A stretch of DNA of 64,000 nt. Origin: Oidiodendron maius Zn (lineage: Eukaryota > Ascomycota > Leotiomycetes > Myxotrichaceae). Every line of letters begins with the position of its first letter. Position 1 is the stretch's first letter. The notes under the pieces are model-generated. The model saw nothing but the letters and a program-made list of their open reading frames with translations. It searched no databases and was not told the DNA's origin. Shown here one piece after another: positions 33,849-45,393 of this stretch. The translations under genes and the position numbers were made by a program. The stretch lies in NCBI GenBank assembly GCA_000827325.1, contig KN832879.1:186001-250000 (forward strand), written 5' to 3'.

Positions 33849-35702
33849 CTACAATGCAGAGAAGACGAAAAGCTGGACAGGTGTTAGCAAGACGGCAGTG
33901 GTATGACGACGCGCATAACTTACATTATTGGTTGCGGCAATAGCGATACTGTCTTCGAATGGATGCCAGCTCATATGTAAAATCTTCTTGTTGAAATCGA
34001 TCTGGTCGGCGTCGGTCTCTTTCCGCATTCTACTACCGGGGCCTGTGCCAGCGGCTGGGCTGCCTGCTCTAGACCCACCCTTCTTGCCTCCATTCGTGGC
34101 CGCTGGGATGGCAGAGGCGTTGATGGGCGTGGGTACACCGACTTTCTTCGCTTTGAAGGCCGACTTGTCAGCTTGGAGGACTACCTCTACCTCTTTGTCT
34201 GGATCCGAGGGATAAATCATGAAGTTATTATTGTAACTGCCAGTCATAACGTTTTTGGCGTCCCCGGAGAAGACGACTTCAAACTTGTCGAAGATGCTGT
34301 CATTTTCATAGGTATCACAAAGCCGAGGACGGAGGTGTTCGTGAATTGGGATTGTCTTAACTGGCTGTCGCTCCATATTCACATCCCAGATCTTGACGGT
34401 CAGGTAGTCGCGTGATAGAATATATCGACCGTCGTGCGAGAATCGGACATCAGATATGGATGAGATGATTTCTGAGAAAAAGGAACGGGCAGTCGGGTCT
34501 TCTTCTTGTTCAAATTCTAAGTAGAAACCGTTAGAAGCTGCTTCTTGTGCCCGGCTCTAAGGTCATTACTTACGTTTCGCATGCTGATCGCACAGAGCGC
34601 TCTCCCGCATGTCTGCAAGCTTGATCGTGCCTTTCGAGCTTGCATACATGAACCAGTTGCAGCTCTGTGGATGAAATTCTGCAGCAGTTATGACTTCGGT
34701 CAACTCTTCCATATTAGCTGGCTTAATATCAACAATGTTGAAGCTTTGATCCTGGATATTCAAGTTCCAGAGATTTATTCGCAGGTCGTCACTGCTGATA
34801 AATGTCTCTCCATCACTGTTTACCGAGATGCTGTTGATATGGTATGCGTGCGCATTGGCATAGGTTCGACGAGGAACTGCCGCTACAACTGTATCGTGAT
34901 GTGTGAGGCGGGGTAATTTCAGTTCGCTAGCGCTTGTAAAGTGCACATTCGAGATAGGTCGAACGGCCCCTCCGCCTCCTCCAATATTCCCAGGAGTCAA
35001 ATCGTGTGATAGATTGTTCTCCGCTACCACCTTCAAGGACTTTTCAAAGACTTTCCATAACTTGATGGTCTTATCGTTTGTAGAAAGGAGATAATGAGAA
35101 GCATTTTGTCTTCGGCACCACTTGATCTTATTGATCTTCTCTTCTATTTCAAGGGATTTGAGGTAATCGAATTCTGGTTCATGAGATTGAAATTCTGTAT
35201 GGAACTTGTACTCGCAGGTTTTTTTCTATCTCCCGTTAGATCTGCTCGTGAATGCCTTCTTCTACCCATAGATACGTACAGTTTCATTCCTCTCAAAAAG
35301 CACCACTCGGCCACCCTTATCACCAGTCGCAAGGTAATTACCGGTGTGGTCGAACTCAACCGTTGAGATGATATCCGCTATAGGAGCAAGAGCGTCAGCA
35401 GGAACCAAATAGTACAATATATAGCTTGGACCAGTAGAGAACGAAGGGAACGCGTGAGACATTTGTACAATAACTGACCTTCTGTGATATCCTCTACATC
35501 CCCTTTATCACCAAAACATCTATGAGTGTATTAGCAGAGATTCGTACAACCCCGCAGCCGCGCAGCAGCTGGAACCGAGGGCGTGGCGCCCGTGGGATTG
35601 GCGCAGGCTTCATCGATCTGGAGACCCAGGGAATAAGAGAGATATGAGGGAGACTAACTGTGTGAACTTCCATGTTGGAGAGTTCGGATCCCCTTCTACC
35701 AT
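33849..35702 (-). CDS. CDC55: PP2A regulatory subunit B (B55/Cdc55), WD-repeat
   Basis: Targeting subunit of protein phosphatase 2A, controlling mitosis and morphogenesis. WD40 propeller of the B55 family over several exons. The start [15 protein letters not shown] (35702) splices to [13 protein letters not shown], then [20 protein letters not shown] with [12 protein letters not shown]. Next come [78 protein letters not shown] and [52 protein letters not shown] and the last exon LFVFSAL follow. A Lys/Gly/Ser-rich insert with [18 protein letters not shown] lies near the C terminus before [19 protein letters not shown], a common fungal feature. Divergent from the 36.6-kb gene. Confidence 0.96.
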
Positions 35703-36593
35703 CTTTTACGACCCGTGTTGAGGAGGAGAGTTCCTCGCCAACGCGTTTGTAGGGTAGTGTGAGGTGGTCTATCTATAACGGCCGATGCTGTACTATGCAA
35801 GCTCTTATCGTGTGAGGATTTGAGGCAGGCTAATGGTTTCAAGGCTCGTAGTCTTATAGAAGAGGCCGACGCAAGCTTCTTGATAGGCAAGCAAGGGTAG
35901 GCAGGTACGGTGGGCTCCCCGAAGCAGGGTCTGAACGAAGGGAAGGACGGTGTGTGCGCCCCGTTGTGGCCCGTAGGACGTGCTTCACGCTGGTCGCGGA
36001 CACTGGCGAGCTGAAGGAGTGGACTTCGGAGTGGATTGGAGAGAGTCGATGTGAGAAGGCGATGGCGGAGGATTTGGGGCAGAGTGGTCGAGATTGCTTT
36101 GCGTTGTGGTTCGTGGGGTTTTGGTTGACGTTTTGGCGGGTAGTGTCGAGCAGCCTCACCAAGGCTCGAAAATATGATGACAAAGTCCAAAGGCGATAAT
36201 GGAAATGTAGCAACTGTCCCTGGAACTCCTGAAAGAAATTAAGCATACTATCTGCGATCCTGTCAAAGTCCTCAAGCCCAGTATTCTGGAAAATTTACAA
36301 AGCTTCCTTCTCTCTGATTGCCTTGGCACAGTTGGTCGAGCCACCAGACATTCCTATTAATAGCGTTTCTACAGTACCATGGTCCCCTGAGGGCTGCCAA
36401 CTATCTTGAGAAGAAGAACATCATCTCTCCTTATCTTCCATGTTTATGCAATACCCCGCCTACATTCTGCTATGGACGAGAAAGGCTCCACAGCTTCCTT
36501 CCCCTGTCACGTGCCCGCGTCTCATTGCTACAGATCCATATAGACGCTTCAACCGAGGCTTGCTAAGGATCTCAGGACAGCAACAGAATCTCA
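35703..36593. promoter_or_regulatory. Divergent CDC55 / hypothetical promoter region
   Basis: 890 bp between divergent start codons. Open frames on both strands (for example 35696-36190 minus) overlap each other and lack family features, so I read this as promoter plus long 5' UTR. Confidence 0.45.
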
Positions 36594-37547
36594 ATGAGCA
36601 GTGATAAGGGTAAAGGTCGTGCACACAGCGACGAGGCTGCAGATCAGGCTCGGGCTGATGGGCCTCAAGACCCTTCGATAATATCACGAGTTGCAGCGTC
36701 AGCAACGAGCCTGGCTCGCAGCGCTTTAACAAGCCCAAATGGAAAGGAACTGAGCCAGAGTTCGGCGGCTGCCCTTGCGAACAGTGGCAAGGGACACGCA
36801 TCAAGTACAGGTGGCGGCTCGACATGGGCTGAAAGCTCCAAGACGTCGCAGCAGATTGTACCTCAGCCTAACTTGTCCAACGCATTCAGGCCCACACAGA
36901 ATGAAGAGCACATTAGAAAGTCCGAAGATGAGTTCTCATCGTTCCTGGATGGAATAGATACTTTCAAGCCGTCCCAAAATCTTGGAAGTGAGCACCTTGG
37001 AAGCTTAGATAGTGGCTTTGGACAGGCATGGACTCGATCTCAGGCCTCTCTGAATACCACGTCATCCAAACCAGTGGGCTACCAGACTGTTGCTGAACAA
37101 GAACTCCATGATGGAGAAGAAGTCCTTGCTGTTATTTCTGTACCACAGGATATGGATATCCCATTTGAAGCTCCAGAAGACGACGAAAACTACAATTGGG
37201 GCCTTACCCATGAGCAGATCTCTCAGCTTCGAGCAATGACAACGGATATCTTCCCTCCACCAGAACTGCATCAGCCTATCACCCCCAGCAATCCACTGAA
37301 TTTAATTCCTCACGTGGATGATACGGATTTCATCAATGCTAACTCGCAGGCTGCGGTCGATACGTGGCGAGAGCAGTGGCAAGATGTCTTAACTAGGTAC
37401 ACGGATGAAGTCTGGGGTGGATTATTACCTCTTGTAAAGGAGGCCCGTAAAGAGATCGAGGGCCTACAAAGCGGTGATGAACCGACAGTGCAACCCAAGG
37501 CCCTGCGGAGACTGGGTGCGGTCTTGGGTCATCTTCGGAAGTATTGA
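36594..37547 (+). CDS. Conserved-looking hypothetical protein, single exon
   Basis: An uninterrupted 317-codon frame on the plus strand. I do not recognise the family. The N-terminal 100 residues are Ser/Ala-rich (SRVAASATSLARSALTSPNG). A short acidic/aromatic motif, EDEFSSFLDGIDTFKPSQN, lies near residue 115. The C-terminal third looks folded and helical: NYNWGLTHEQISQLRAMTTD, AAVDTWREQWQDVLTRYTDE and VWGGLLPLVKEARKEIEGLQ, ending LGAVLGHLRKY. Codon use is like that of the neighbours. No signal peptide or membrane helix, so probably soluble. FSSFL-type motifs occur in several adaptor and peroxin proteins, but I would not assign it. Confidence 0.8.
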   Translation: MSSDKGKGRAHSDEAADQARADGPQDPSIISRVAASATSLARSALTSPNGKELSQSSAAALANSGKGHASSTGGGSTWAESSKTSQQIVPQPNLSNAFRPTQNEEHIRKSEDEFSSFLDGIDTFKPSQNLGSEHLGSLDSGFGQAWTRSQASLNTTSSKPVGYQTVAEQELHDGEEVLAVISVPQDMDIPFEAPEDDENYNWGLTHEQISQLRAMTTDIFPPPELHQPITPSNPLNLIPHVDDTDFINANSQAAVDTWREQWQDVLTRYTDEVWGGLLPLVKEARKEIEGLQSGDEPTVQPKALRRLGAVLGHLRKY

Positions 37548-37972
37548 TATTCATGCTTCTCGATCTGCATATTCCGAGGAGACTATTTACAAAAAAGGAG
37601 GGGACATTGACCAGCACTCGGGCTTGTGGGTCGATTAAGGGCACGAAGCAGCATTATTCGCAATGTCTGTCCTGGCACTGTCGACAGATCCCAAGTCTCG
37701 GACATAAAGGAACTTGTGTGCTTTCCACTGTGGTAGCAGAGATAGTCTGGAGATGTTTTGTACTAATTCATGCCCACTATGACACAGAAGTCACATTTGC
37801 CGGCAACTATGAAAATAGCACACATAGATCCCAATTTGAAGATACATTCACAGCGAGAGGCAGGCAATTAATGATACAAGTCATATTTGAAATCATACGA
37901 ATATAAATCTGGAGAACTGTTAGTCTTCCCCATAATTTTTTTTCTCCTGCATTCTTTTATACATAAGAGCAA
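37548..37972. other. Intergenic, convergent 3' ends
   Basis: 425 bp between two gene ends. No gene seen. Confidence 0.5.
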
Positions 37973-38752
37973 TCACTGCTTCCTGTGCCTCTCATAAAAG
38001 AAATTCGCCCCAACGACCTCCAATCTCTCGTTCGTTGCCCAATCTCTGACACCGTGTCCTTCCATTCCCGTTCCCCAATGCTGCCTCTGACTAGGTGCCG
38101 TTAGATTGGAATTGTCTCCCTCAAGCAGCAAGAATACATAACGATGGTATCCTGTCCTTGGTGGGGGGGCTGGGGGTTTGTCTATAACCCAATATATTAG
38201 CATATCCCGGCACTAAAATGAGCTAGGAATGGAAGGTCACTATACAAGATACAATCTCCTCCCCGCCATCCCCAATATTGAACCCTGCATCAAGGGAATA
38301 ACCACCTGTAATGGCAATCCAGTGGCACATCTCGCCCCATATCGGATTTTCCCTAGACGGAGCATCCGGATCCGTTAGTACAATTGTGAGACCTGTAGTA
38401 TCCTTGACTTCCGGACAGAAGATCATCAAGTAAGGCTTTTTCTTAGTATTCTTCGATTTAAGCTTATTACCCAAGGTTACACGTTTCTCCTTGTCGGTGT
38501 AGTATAGCTCTACAAAGCACTTTGGCGTGAAATCATCGACGACTTGGCCGATGATGTCTGCGTCTTTTAAACTTTAAGGTGTCAGGATGAATGAGATCAT
38601 ATGAGCTATACTAGAGATTCTCACGCCCTTTTTATAATCTGAAAATGCTCATCCGGCTTCCCAACTACTTTCTGGGCTTGGTCTGAAGAGCCAGCGGACA
38701 ACTCCGCTGCCTCGAGAAGGAGCAAGATAGAGAGCAAGAAATTGAAGTGCAT
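37973..38752 (-). CDS. Secreted phosphatidylethanolamine-binding protein (PEBP) family
   Basis: PEBP-fold protein related to yeast Tfs1 (carboxypeptidase Y inhibitor) and RKIP. Three exons (38752-38625, 38571-38246, 38181-37973) give 220 residues; junctions are canonical (GC|GTGAGA..AAAG|T and T|GTATAG..TATAG|A). A signal peptide (MHFNFLLSILLLLEAAELSA) leads into IIKRALKDADIIGQVVDDF. Family motifs: TIVLTDPDAPSRENPIWGE, MCHWIAITGG and PPPRTGYHRYVFLLLEGD. The conserved DPDAPSR and GxHRY ligand-site residues are intact. A predicted secretory leader is less usual than the cytosolic form. Ligand and role unknown. Confidence 0.9.
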
Positions 38753-40705
38753 GACTGTGCACAAACATCTCAGACTCTAGGGGAAGAACAGCTTCAAACT
38801 GCAATTGCGAGTCTGAATAATGGATCAGAAATCATTATTTGACTTACAGGATCGCAGTTTATCCAGAAAAATCCGCTTCTCCGAAAGGTCCATGGACAAA
38901 CGTCATTGATGACGATAAGAGGATGTCACATGCTCCAATTACATCCCAGAAGTATTGGCCAGTACAAAATACGACAAACGGGCCAGTAAGTAGTGGTACT
39001 GGTAAATACGCCCAAGAGGATTTATAAAATGTAACAAAAGTCAATAAATTTTTAGACCGTATGCGATTCTGGACCAGCTTGTTAAGTCGGACGGCCGAGC
39101 GGCGGCGGACCCTGACGGACATCTATCCTATTTAACGGTTGCCTACCGCATATGGGAGTGCTCATCAGAAGATAATCATTTAACAAGATAGGGAAACCGT
39201 AGTTTGTGATACAGTATAATCTCACTACTTTCAGGAATTGCTTGTCACATCATGAAGTTCTAGGAGTCTGACATTGATGTCGACGGGCTGGGATTGAATC
39301 CGATCCATTAACCTCACAGTAACGTCTACCTGCCTATCACTTCTCTAAGGAAGCAGACCATAAGAACCCAGGTACATTTAAAATTGCCTTGGAAATATCA
39401 AAAGAATACCAGTGGAAGCCGCACTTGAGCAGTGTCTGTCAAGCACGCGACTCATCTCGACCTGTGTGGCCACAGCCATCCCTCCCGTCCCTCATTCTGC
39501 TCGATTGTTGAATTAACAATGCTCAAGGAAAATCTTCGATGACTCTCATATCGGTCTGCTATTGTTGGTACAATGACATCCTATTCGGACAGCATCTAGA
39601 ATCCACATATCTCGAGCAAAGGGTCGTCGAGCTGTTTCTAGATGATGGCTGCCAAATCCGGCATAGAACACTGACAGATCGATGCAACTGCCTGCTCAGA
39701 TCGAGTGGAAGAGATACATTTAATAACAGATTCTCCGAAAAATATGAGGCGGCGATCACAAACATCAGTATGGGTCCTCGAGAAGTTGCTTGGCTGGGCG
39801 GTTGTGGAGAAGGCTGTAGAGGCAGAGAGAGAATTACCAGGAAAATGCAATGAAAAGGATCATAACAAGCATAAATATGAGCAATTGAGAGTGTCAGAGG
39901 GAGGTAAAAGCATTATTGGAGTTCCCAAAGCCGAAAGTCAAGCATACTTTAGCTCCTGGAAGCTCTGACTTCTCACAGTATAAACAAGCTGCAGTATTTG
40001 TTGATTTTCTCGGTTGGTCCAAAGTGGTACGGATCTCTTTTTAGCAAAGGAGCGTCGAATGAGGTGATCTTGAAAAAATACGTCCTGGCACTTTCTGGGC
40101 AAATACCAGAACTCGAAGCCCGAGATGTTACCCAACAGATATTCTCAGGATTAGAGATCATGAATGTAGAGTCATTTGCACATCTGTATCTATCATATCA
40201 ATGTTCTAACATATCCGATACTGACATTATCACTAAATGTTCTACTACACTGTCCGCCTAAGCCTTGTGACTGTGGACCTCGCTGTCGAGGCAAACAAGG
40301 GAAGTTCGCTTAGACTCGCTACCCCCTTTTTTGCCAGCTCTTTTGCCATAGTGGCCACTAGGATACTGACTTCCTACTTTAATGGAAATATTTCGCTGGG
40401 CAATAGCATGGACATAGTAGCTGCAAAGTTGCACATCTGTCAACAATGACATTGGAGAGCATGGGTAGTTTATTCATATCTCATTGGCTCGGTCTCAGAT
40501 GGCGAGAAGCAGGGCTGGGATAGCATATCCAAGGAAACTATGATAACAATTTGTGAGGTTGGACATACTTACATCACTACAGATCCCCCACCAAAATGCC
40601 CTCTCTTATAACCGGTAGGATCCCGTTGGTCGTAGAGAGAGTGGGATTTGTGATGGAATCAACTCATCATTCGCTCCGCATACTTCCTACCCACGTCGAA
40701 CAAGA
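38753..40705. other. Gene-poor AT-rich island, left part
   Basis: Nearly 2 kb. The first part must contain the promoter of the minus-strand PEBP gene. Overlapping short frames around 39.5-40.3 kb on both strands (up to about 105 codons) have many in-frame stops nearby, no domain motif and no coherent splice chain. No terminal repeats or transposase motifs were recognised. Confidence 0.45.
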
Positions 40706-41065
40706 ATGGTAAGATGCAGACCTGGAAGTCGCATTCGCATCCTCAAATCACCTCGCTGATGGCAATAGATTCTGCCCCGCCTCCCATCAACCCAGCTTCT
40801 CCCTCGACAATCCGGTGGCTCATGCCACTGCCTCTCAAGCGGCGCAATCGCGGGTATTATCATCAGTACAATTATTGGCACGATGTTGATATGGTGGTGT
40901 TTGTTCAAAATTGGGGCTACAACATATGATCGTAGAGACCGCAAACGGTATGAGAAGGAACGGCGAGCTTATTACAGGGGGCGGAGAGGACACTCGAGAT
41001 ATGTCGATAAGTATGGACGGCCTTACGAAGTGAAGAAGCCGTCCCGGGTGCATTACAAGGTGTAG
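40706..41065 (+). CDS. Candidate small single-pass membrane protein with one-codon first exon
   Basis: Proposed 99-residue protein. The 297-nt frame 40769-41065 has no in-frame ATG before its hydrophobic helix, but a 60-nt intron (40709-40768, GTAAGA..CAATAG) joins it directly to ATG 40706-40708. The product would start [18 protein letters not shown], then SCHCLSSG, then a transmembrane helix GAIAGIIISTIIGTMLIWWC, then a very basic Tyr/Arg-rich tail (RRDRKRYEKERRAYYRGRRG) ending SRVHYKV. Small fungal proteins with Cys-rich ends, an AIAGI-type helix and a basic tail are common, with unknown roles. The alternative is an internal start at 40883 giving 60 residues. Confidence 0.45.
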
Positions 41066-42820
41066 GGAAGTCCGAGGATGTCCACACATGCTCAAGTCTA
41101 CTGTGGTATTCTATGGCCTATAAAAGCAATTCCCTTGGAGATTATTTTTCTTGTTTGGCGTCATTTAATGCAGATACTCATCGTCGCGTGTGGCGGTATA
41201 GGTATTTTTATAGAGGTGGCCTCTTGGGAGATAGGAAAAAAACATTTGCGATAGAGCATAGAATAGAAATAGTGGGCAGCTATAATAAGAACGGCTTTGT
41301 GAAAGAAACCGACCAAAGGTTGTGATAATGAAGACCAAAACGGGCGTTATGATGGATCTCCTCGTACATTTACTTAATCATTGAATTTGGAAGCCAGTGG
41401 AGTTCTAATGAGATAGCCTGCAAATCAACGGGCTCTTTCATGTGGATTGCCATGAACGTAATGGTAACATCGAAGATAGTGAGAAGCCTTTAAGATCTCC
41501 CGACAAGTAAAATAATCATAGTAGTAAGCTTTCTATTCCTGCAGCAAAATCTACAACGCTAATGAGAAGTTTGATGATAATGTGATTTCCCATAATCTTC
41601 CTCCCTACTCTGTCTACGTCTCTGATATGGTTCATAATGATCACGAACCTGAATCGGATAGCGGCAATGCTCACTAGTCTACATCGTCTAGCATTTAGCT
41701 CAATGCTCTCTTGGATATGTTCCTAGACGATTTGACTGATCAAAGCACCTTGGTCGTTGCAACATTCAAGGAAGCAATATGCAGAAACGACGACGATTAT
41801 GCCCCAAAAAGCAATAACCAAATTGCCACCGGCTTGTTTGGCCATGGTATTGAACCTAACGATAAGTTGATTAAGGTTCTATGTCTCTGGCCAGGCTTGA
41901 CTTTCCAATAACTCTCTCAGGATTTATGGTATAAGGCGTTGTAAAGTTAAGCACGTTGGTATTAATAGTAAGTTGATCCTATACAGTACGTGTCGAGATA
42001 GTTATATTATAGATAACAAGAGACAGGCAATCATTACTGCTTAAAAGAGAGTACCAGAGCCTTTTGTTACCAAGAAGCTACTGAATTATGTACATGATTA
42101 ACTTCGCAACAGCGTCATCTCGTAATATAATATATGATAGTATCGGCTACCTAATAACGTGCAGCCTAAATATCAAACTGCAGCCTTTAGCATTCTTCGT
42201 ACAATAAGTCCCTGGTGGCTTAAAATAGGTTGGGTCGTCTGCCAAGAAAGAGACGCTTCTCACAAGAGCGGCCACACGCAGATTGAGCCGGCCAATTACA
42301 GCCGGGCATTGAGAGCCCCCAGATCTGGATGTTGTGTCCTACGTCATGCTGGAAGGGCGTGACACGCTGAACGATAATAAAATGTGAATATTTTATTTCC
42401 CCTGCACTAACCCTCTGTGATACTATTACAATATTAGCACCAGATAGGCCCTCTTCAGTCGTGTCCGGAGATTTGTCGCGCAGCAGATGCTCCCTCTGAG
42501 GCCCCGGACCGATAGAGCGGCACTCCTCACGCGGTTCAGGCGCGACTGGGGCAACCGAGTTTCGGGTCCTGGAAATTGATCGGAACCTCTTTCTACATGC
42601 GGATGCGGATACCATCAACATCGTGCACCACCACCACAAATCGTGTTGTCTCCTTGCCTCCCAGGCATCTCCAGACCTCGCCTTATCGGCTCCTTTGATG
42701 CGCGCCGCCTGGTTCCTCGAGTAAGGGAGATACGAACCTGTTTGAGCCAACCTGCGCGACGCATTGACACGCCGACCAAACTTTCCAGCGGTTGCGTCTC
42801 AACCCATCCCTCCAGCAAAG
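41066..42820. other. Gene-poor AT-rich island, right part, and VPS1 promoter
   Basis: About 1.75 kb with no supported gene. 41.3-42.2 kb is notably AT-rich with many short stops in all frames. The last 300 bp are more GC-rich and should contain the VPS1 promoter and 5' UTR. Confidence 0.45.
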
Positions 42821-45393
42821 ATGGCGTCCCTTGGTGAGGACCTGCTTGGGATAGTCAACAAGCTGCAGGATCTTGTCTTCAACACTATTGGCAATGATAG
42901 TTTGGACCTTCCTCAGATTGTACGCCGGAGTCCCTGATGCTGTTGATTTACCACTAACTCCCCTTGTTCTAGGTCGTCGTCGGATCACAGTCTTCAGGAA
43001 AATCGTCAGTTCTTGAAAATATCGTCGGGCGAGACTTCTTGCCTCGCGGCAGTGGCATCGTAACTCGACGACCGCTCATCCTCCAACTTATCAACGTCCC
43101 GATAGATGACGATATCCCTCCTCCACACTCCTCAGCCAGCGTGGCTACACAACCAGAATGGGCTGAATTCCACCATATCCCCAATCGCCGATTCACAGAG
43201 TTTCAGGATGTTAAGCGGGAGATCGAGAATGAAACTGCAAGAATAGCTGGTAACAACAAAGGCATCAACCGCCAACCTATAAACCTCAAAATCTACTCTC
43301 CACACGTCCTGAGCTTGACGCTGGTGGACTTGCCTGGACTGACAAAGGTATCCACTGCAAACTCGCCCCTAAATTTCGCGGATCTGACATATCTATAGGT
43401 TCCCATTGGAGATCAGCCGACAGACATCGAAAAGCAGACCCGGAATCTTATCTCCGAATATATTGCCAAGCCCAACAGCATCATATTGGCTGTATCGCCT
43501 GCTAACGTGGATATTGTGAATTCAGAGGCACTGAAGCTTGCACGTCATGTTGATCCTCTGGGCCGCCGAACGATTGGTGTCCTCACCAAGATTGATCTGA
43601 TGGACCATGGGACAAATGCTTTGGACATCCTCTCAGGGCGGGTATACCCTCTGAAACTGGGCTTTATCGGCGTTGTGAACCGATCGCAGCAGGACATTCA
43701 GGGCAATAAATCTTTAGCAGAGGCCCTGAAGTCGGAGGCGGACTTTTTCAAGCACCATCCAGCATACCGGAACATGGCCAACCGATGCGGTACCCAATTC
43801 CTAGCCAAGAGCCTGAACACGACGCTGATGGCTCACATTCGCGAGAGGCTTCCCGATATCAAGGCTCGACTAAATACATTGATGGGACAAACTCAGCAAG
43901 AACTTGCCAGCTACGGAGACATGCACTTTAACGGCAAGGAGCACCGAGGATCTCTGGTCCTCCAACTCATGACCCGATTCGCCTCTTCCTTCATATCTTC
44001 GATAGATGGTACTTCCACAGAAATATCCACTAAAGAGCTCTGTGGTGGCGCGCGCATTTATTATATATTCAACTCAGTTTTTGGAAACTCCCTGGAATCT
44101 ATTGACCCAACAACTAATCTTTCCGCTCTCGACATCCGAACTGCAATCCGAAACTCTACTGGGCCCAGGCCAAGCCTTTTCGTTCCTGAACTTGCCTTCG
44201 ACCTTCTAGTGAAGCCACAGATCAAGCTCTTGGAGATTCCGAGTCAGCGATGCGTTGAGCTCGTCTATGAGGAGCTCATCAAGATCTGCCACACATGCGG
44301 CTCAACCGAGCTCACTCGATTCCCAAGATTACAGGCAAAACTCATTGAAGTCGTATCTGATCTCCTCCGGGAACGATTAGGCCCAGCTTCGTCATATGTT
44401 GAATCACTTATCGCCATTCAGCGGGCATACATCAACACTAACCACCCAAATTTCCTTGGTGCAGCTGCTGCCATGAGTAACGTTGTATCAAACAAGCAAG
44501 AAAAGGAGAGAAAACGAATTGTGCAGGAAGAAAGACAACGACGAGAACGGATGCGGCAAAAGGAACTTGGCCTTCCAAATGGTCTCGATACTCCTGAGGA
44601 TGAAGAGGAGAATGAGAAAGTGGATAATCAGCCACATCGGAAGAATCTGCATAAGGGTACGCGAAGCATGTCACCTGCCGTACATGAGAATGGCACAAGC
44701 AATATCAGCGCTACCATGAACGGCATCAGATCTATGTCACCCAGCAGACTTAATGGTCAGGCTCTGGGAGGTGCTCGAGATTCTTTCCTTAACTATTTCT
44801 TCGGTAAAGATGGTGCGCTTCCTGGCGGGATGGGAGCCGGACCCGGCATGTCTTCGGCACAAAATCCGAACCTGGGCAGACATGTCAGTCAAAGCGCAGA
44901 GCCAAGCTTCAGCCAGAGCATAAGGAGAGGGGATGAGCGTGGTGTACACAGGAATCCCGGACCTCATTCACGGGAGGATGGTTATGACGCTTCAAGAGCA
45001 CAGGGAGATTATGATTACAACTCGCCATTTGTAAACGCCCTCGCCATCCTTAATCTCACAAAGGCTAACCTGATTTAGGGTGCAAATAATGAACCGGCAC
45101 TAACAGACCGAGAAGCTATGGAGACAGAGCTGATCCGTGCTTTGATCTCATCCTACTTCAATATCGTGCGCGAATCCATCGCAGATCAAGTTCCCAAGGC
45201 TGTCATGCACCTCCTGGTAAACCATTCGAAAGATGTTGTTCAGAACCGCCTAGTCAGTGAACTTTATAGAGAAGAACTCTTCGAGGAATTGCTTTATGAA
45301 GATGATGCGGTCAAGAAAGAACGCGAGAAGTGCGAGAAGCTGCTCAAGACGTATAGAGAAGCTGCCAAGATCGTAGGCGAGGTTGGGATATAA
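42821..45393 (+). CDS. VPS1: Dynamin-related GTPase Vps1
   Basis: Large GTPase acting in vacuolar sorting, peroxisome fission and endocytic scission. Four exons (42821-42919, 42973-43347, 43399-45030, 45079-45393) give 806 residues. GTPase motifs: P-loop GSQSSGKSS (residues 37-45), switch [19 protein letters not shown] (G3) and TKIDLMD (G4). The middle/stalk (SRQQDI-like [29 protein letters not shown]) and the C-terminal GTPase effector domain ([20 protein letters not shown]) are complete. Between them is a long Ser/Pro/Asn-rich insert B with two RSMSP motifs, a conserved-looking island [17 protein letters not shown] and RHVSQSAEP. There is no pleckstrin domain or proline-rich tail, as in Vps1 rather than classical dynamin. 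Confidence 0.96.

Noticed and set aside
35696-36246. Minus-strand frames of 130-164 codons upstream of CDC55
   Set aside because: They overlap the divergent promoter, conflict with each other and encode no recognisable sequence.
38572-38624. Apparent phase problem in the first intron of the PEBP gene, suggesting a non-canonical donor
   Set aside because: Recounting the A-run shows exon 1 ends GC|GTGAGA with phase 2, which joins correctly to T|TTA; the intron is canonical.
39280-39330. Possible tRNA T-arm (GGATTCAATCC on the minus strand)
   Set aside because: The flanking bases do not form a T-stem or acceptor stem.
39539-40261. Overlapping frames of 60-105 codons on both strands
   Set aside because: Mutually overlapping, interrupted, without domain motifs; no coherent exon chain found.
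41930-42010. Weak resemblance to the internal promoter part of 5S rRNA (GTTAAGC followed by an AGTAAGTTG-like segment)
   Set aside because: Only short matches, the flanks do not pair as a 5S molecule would; a covariance-model search would be needed to revive it.
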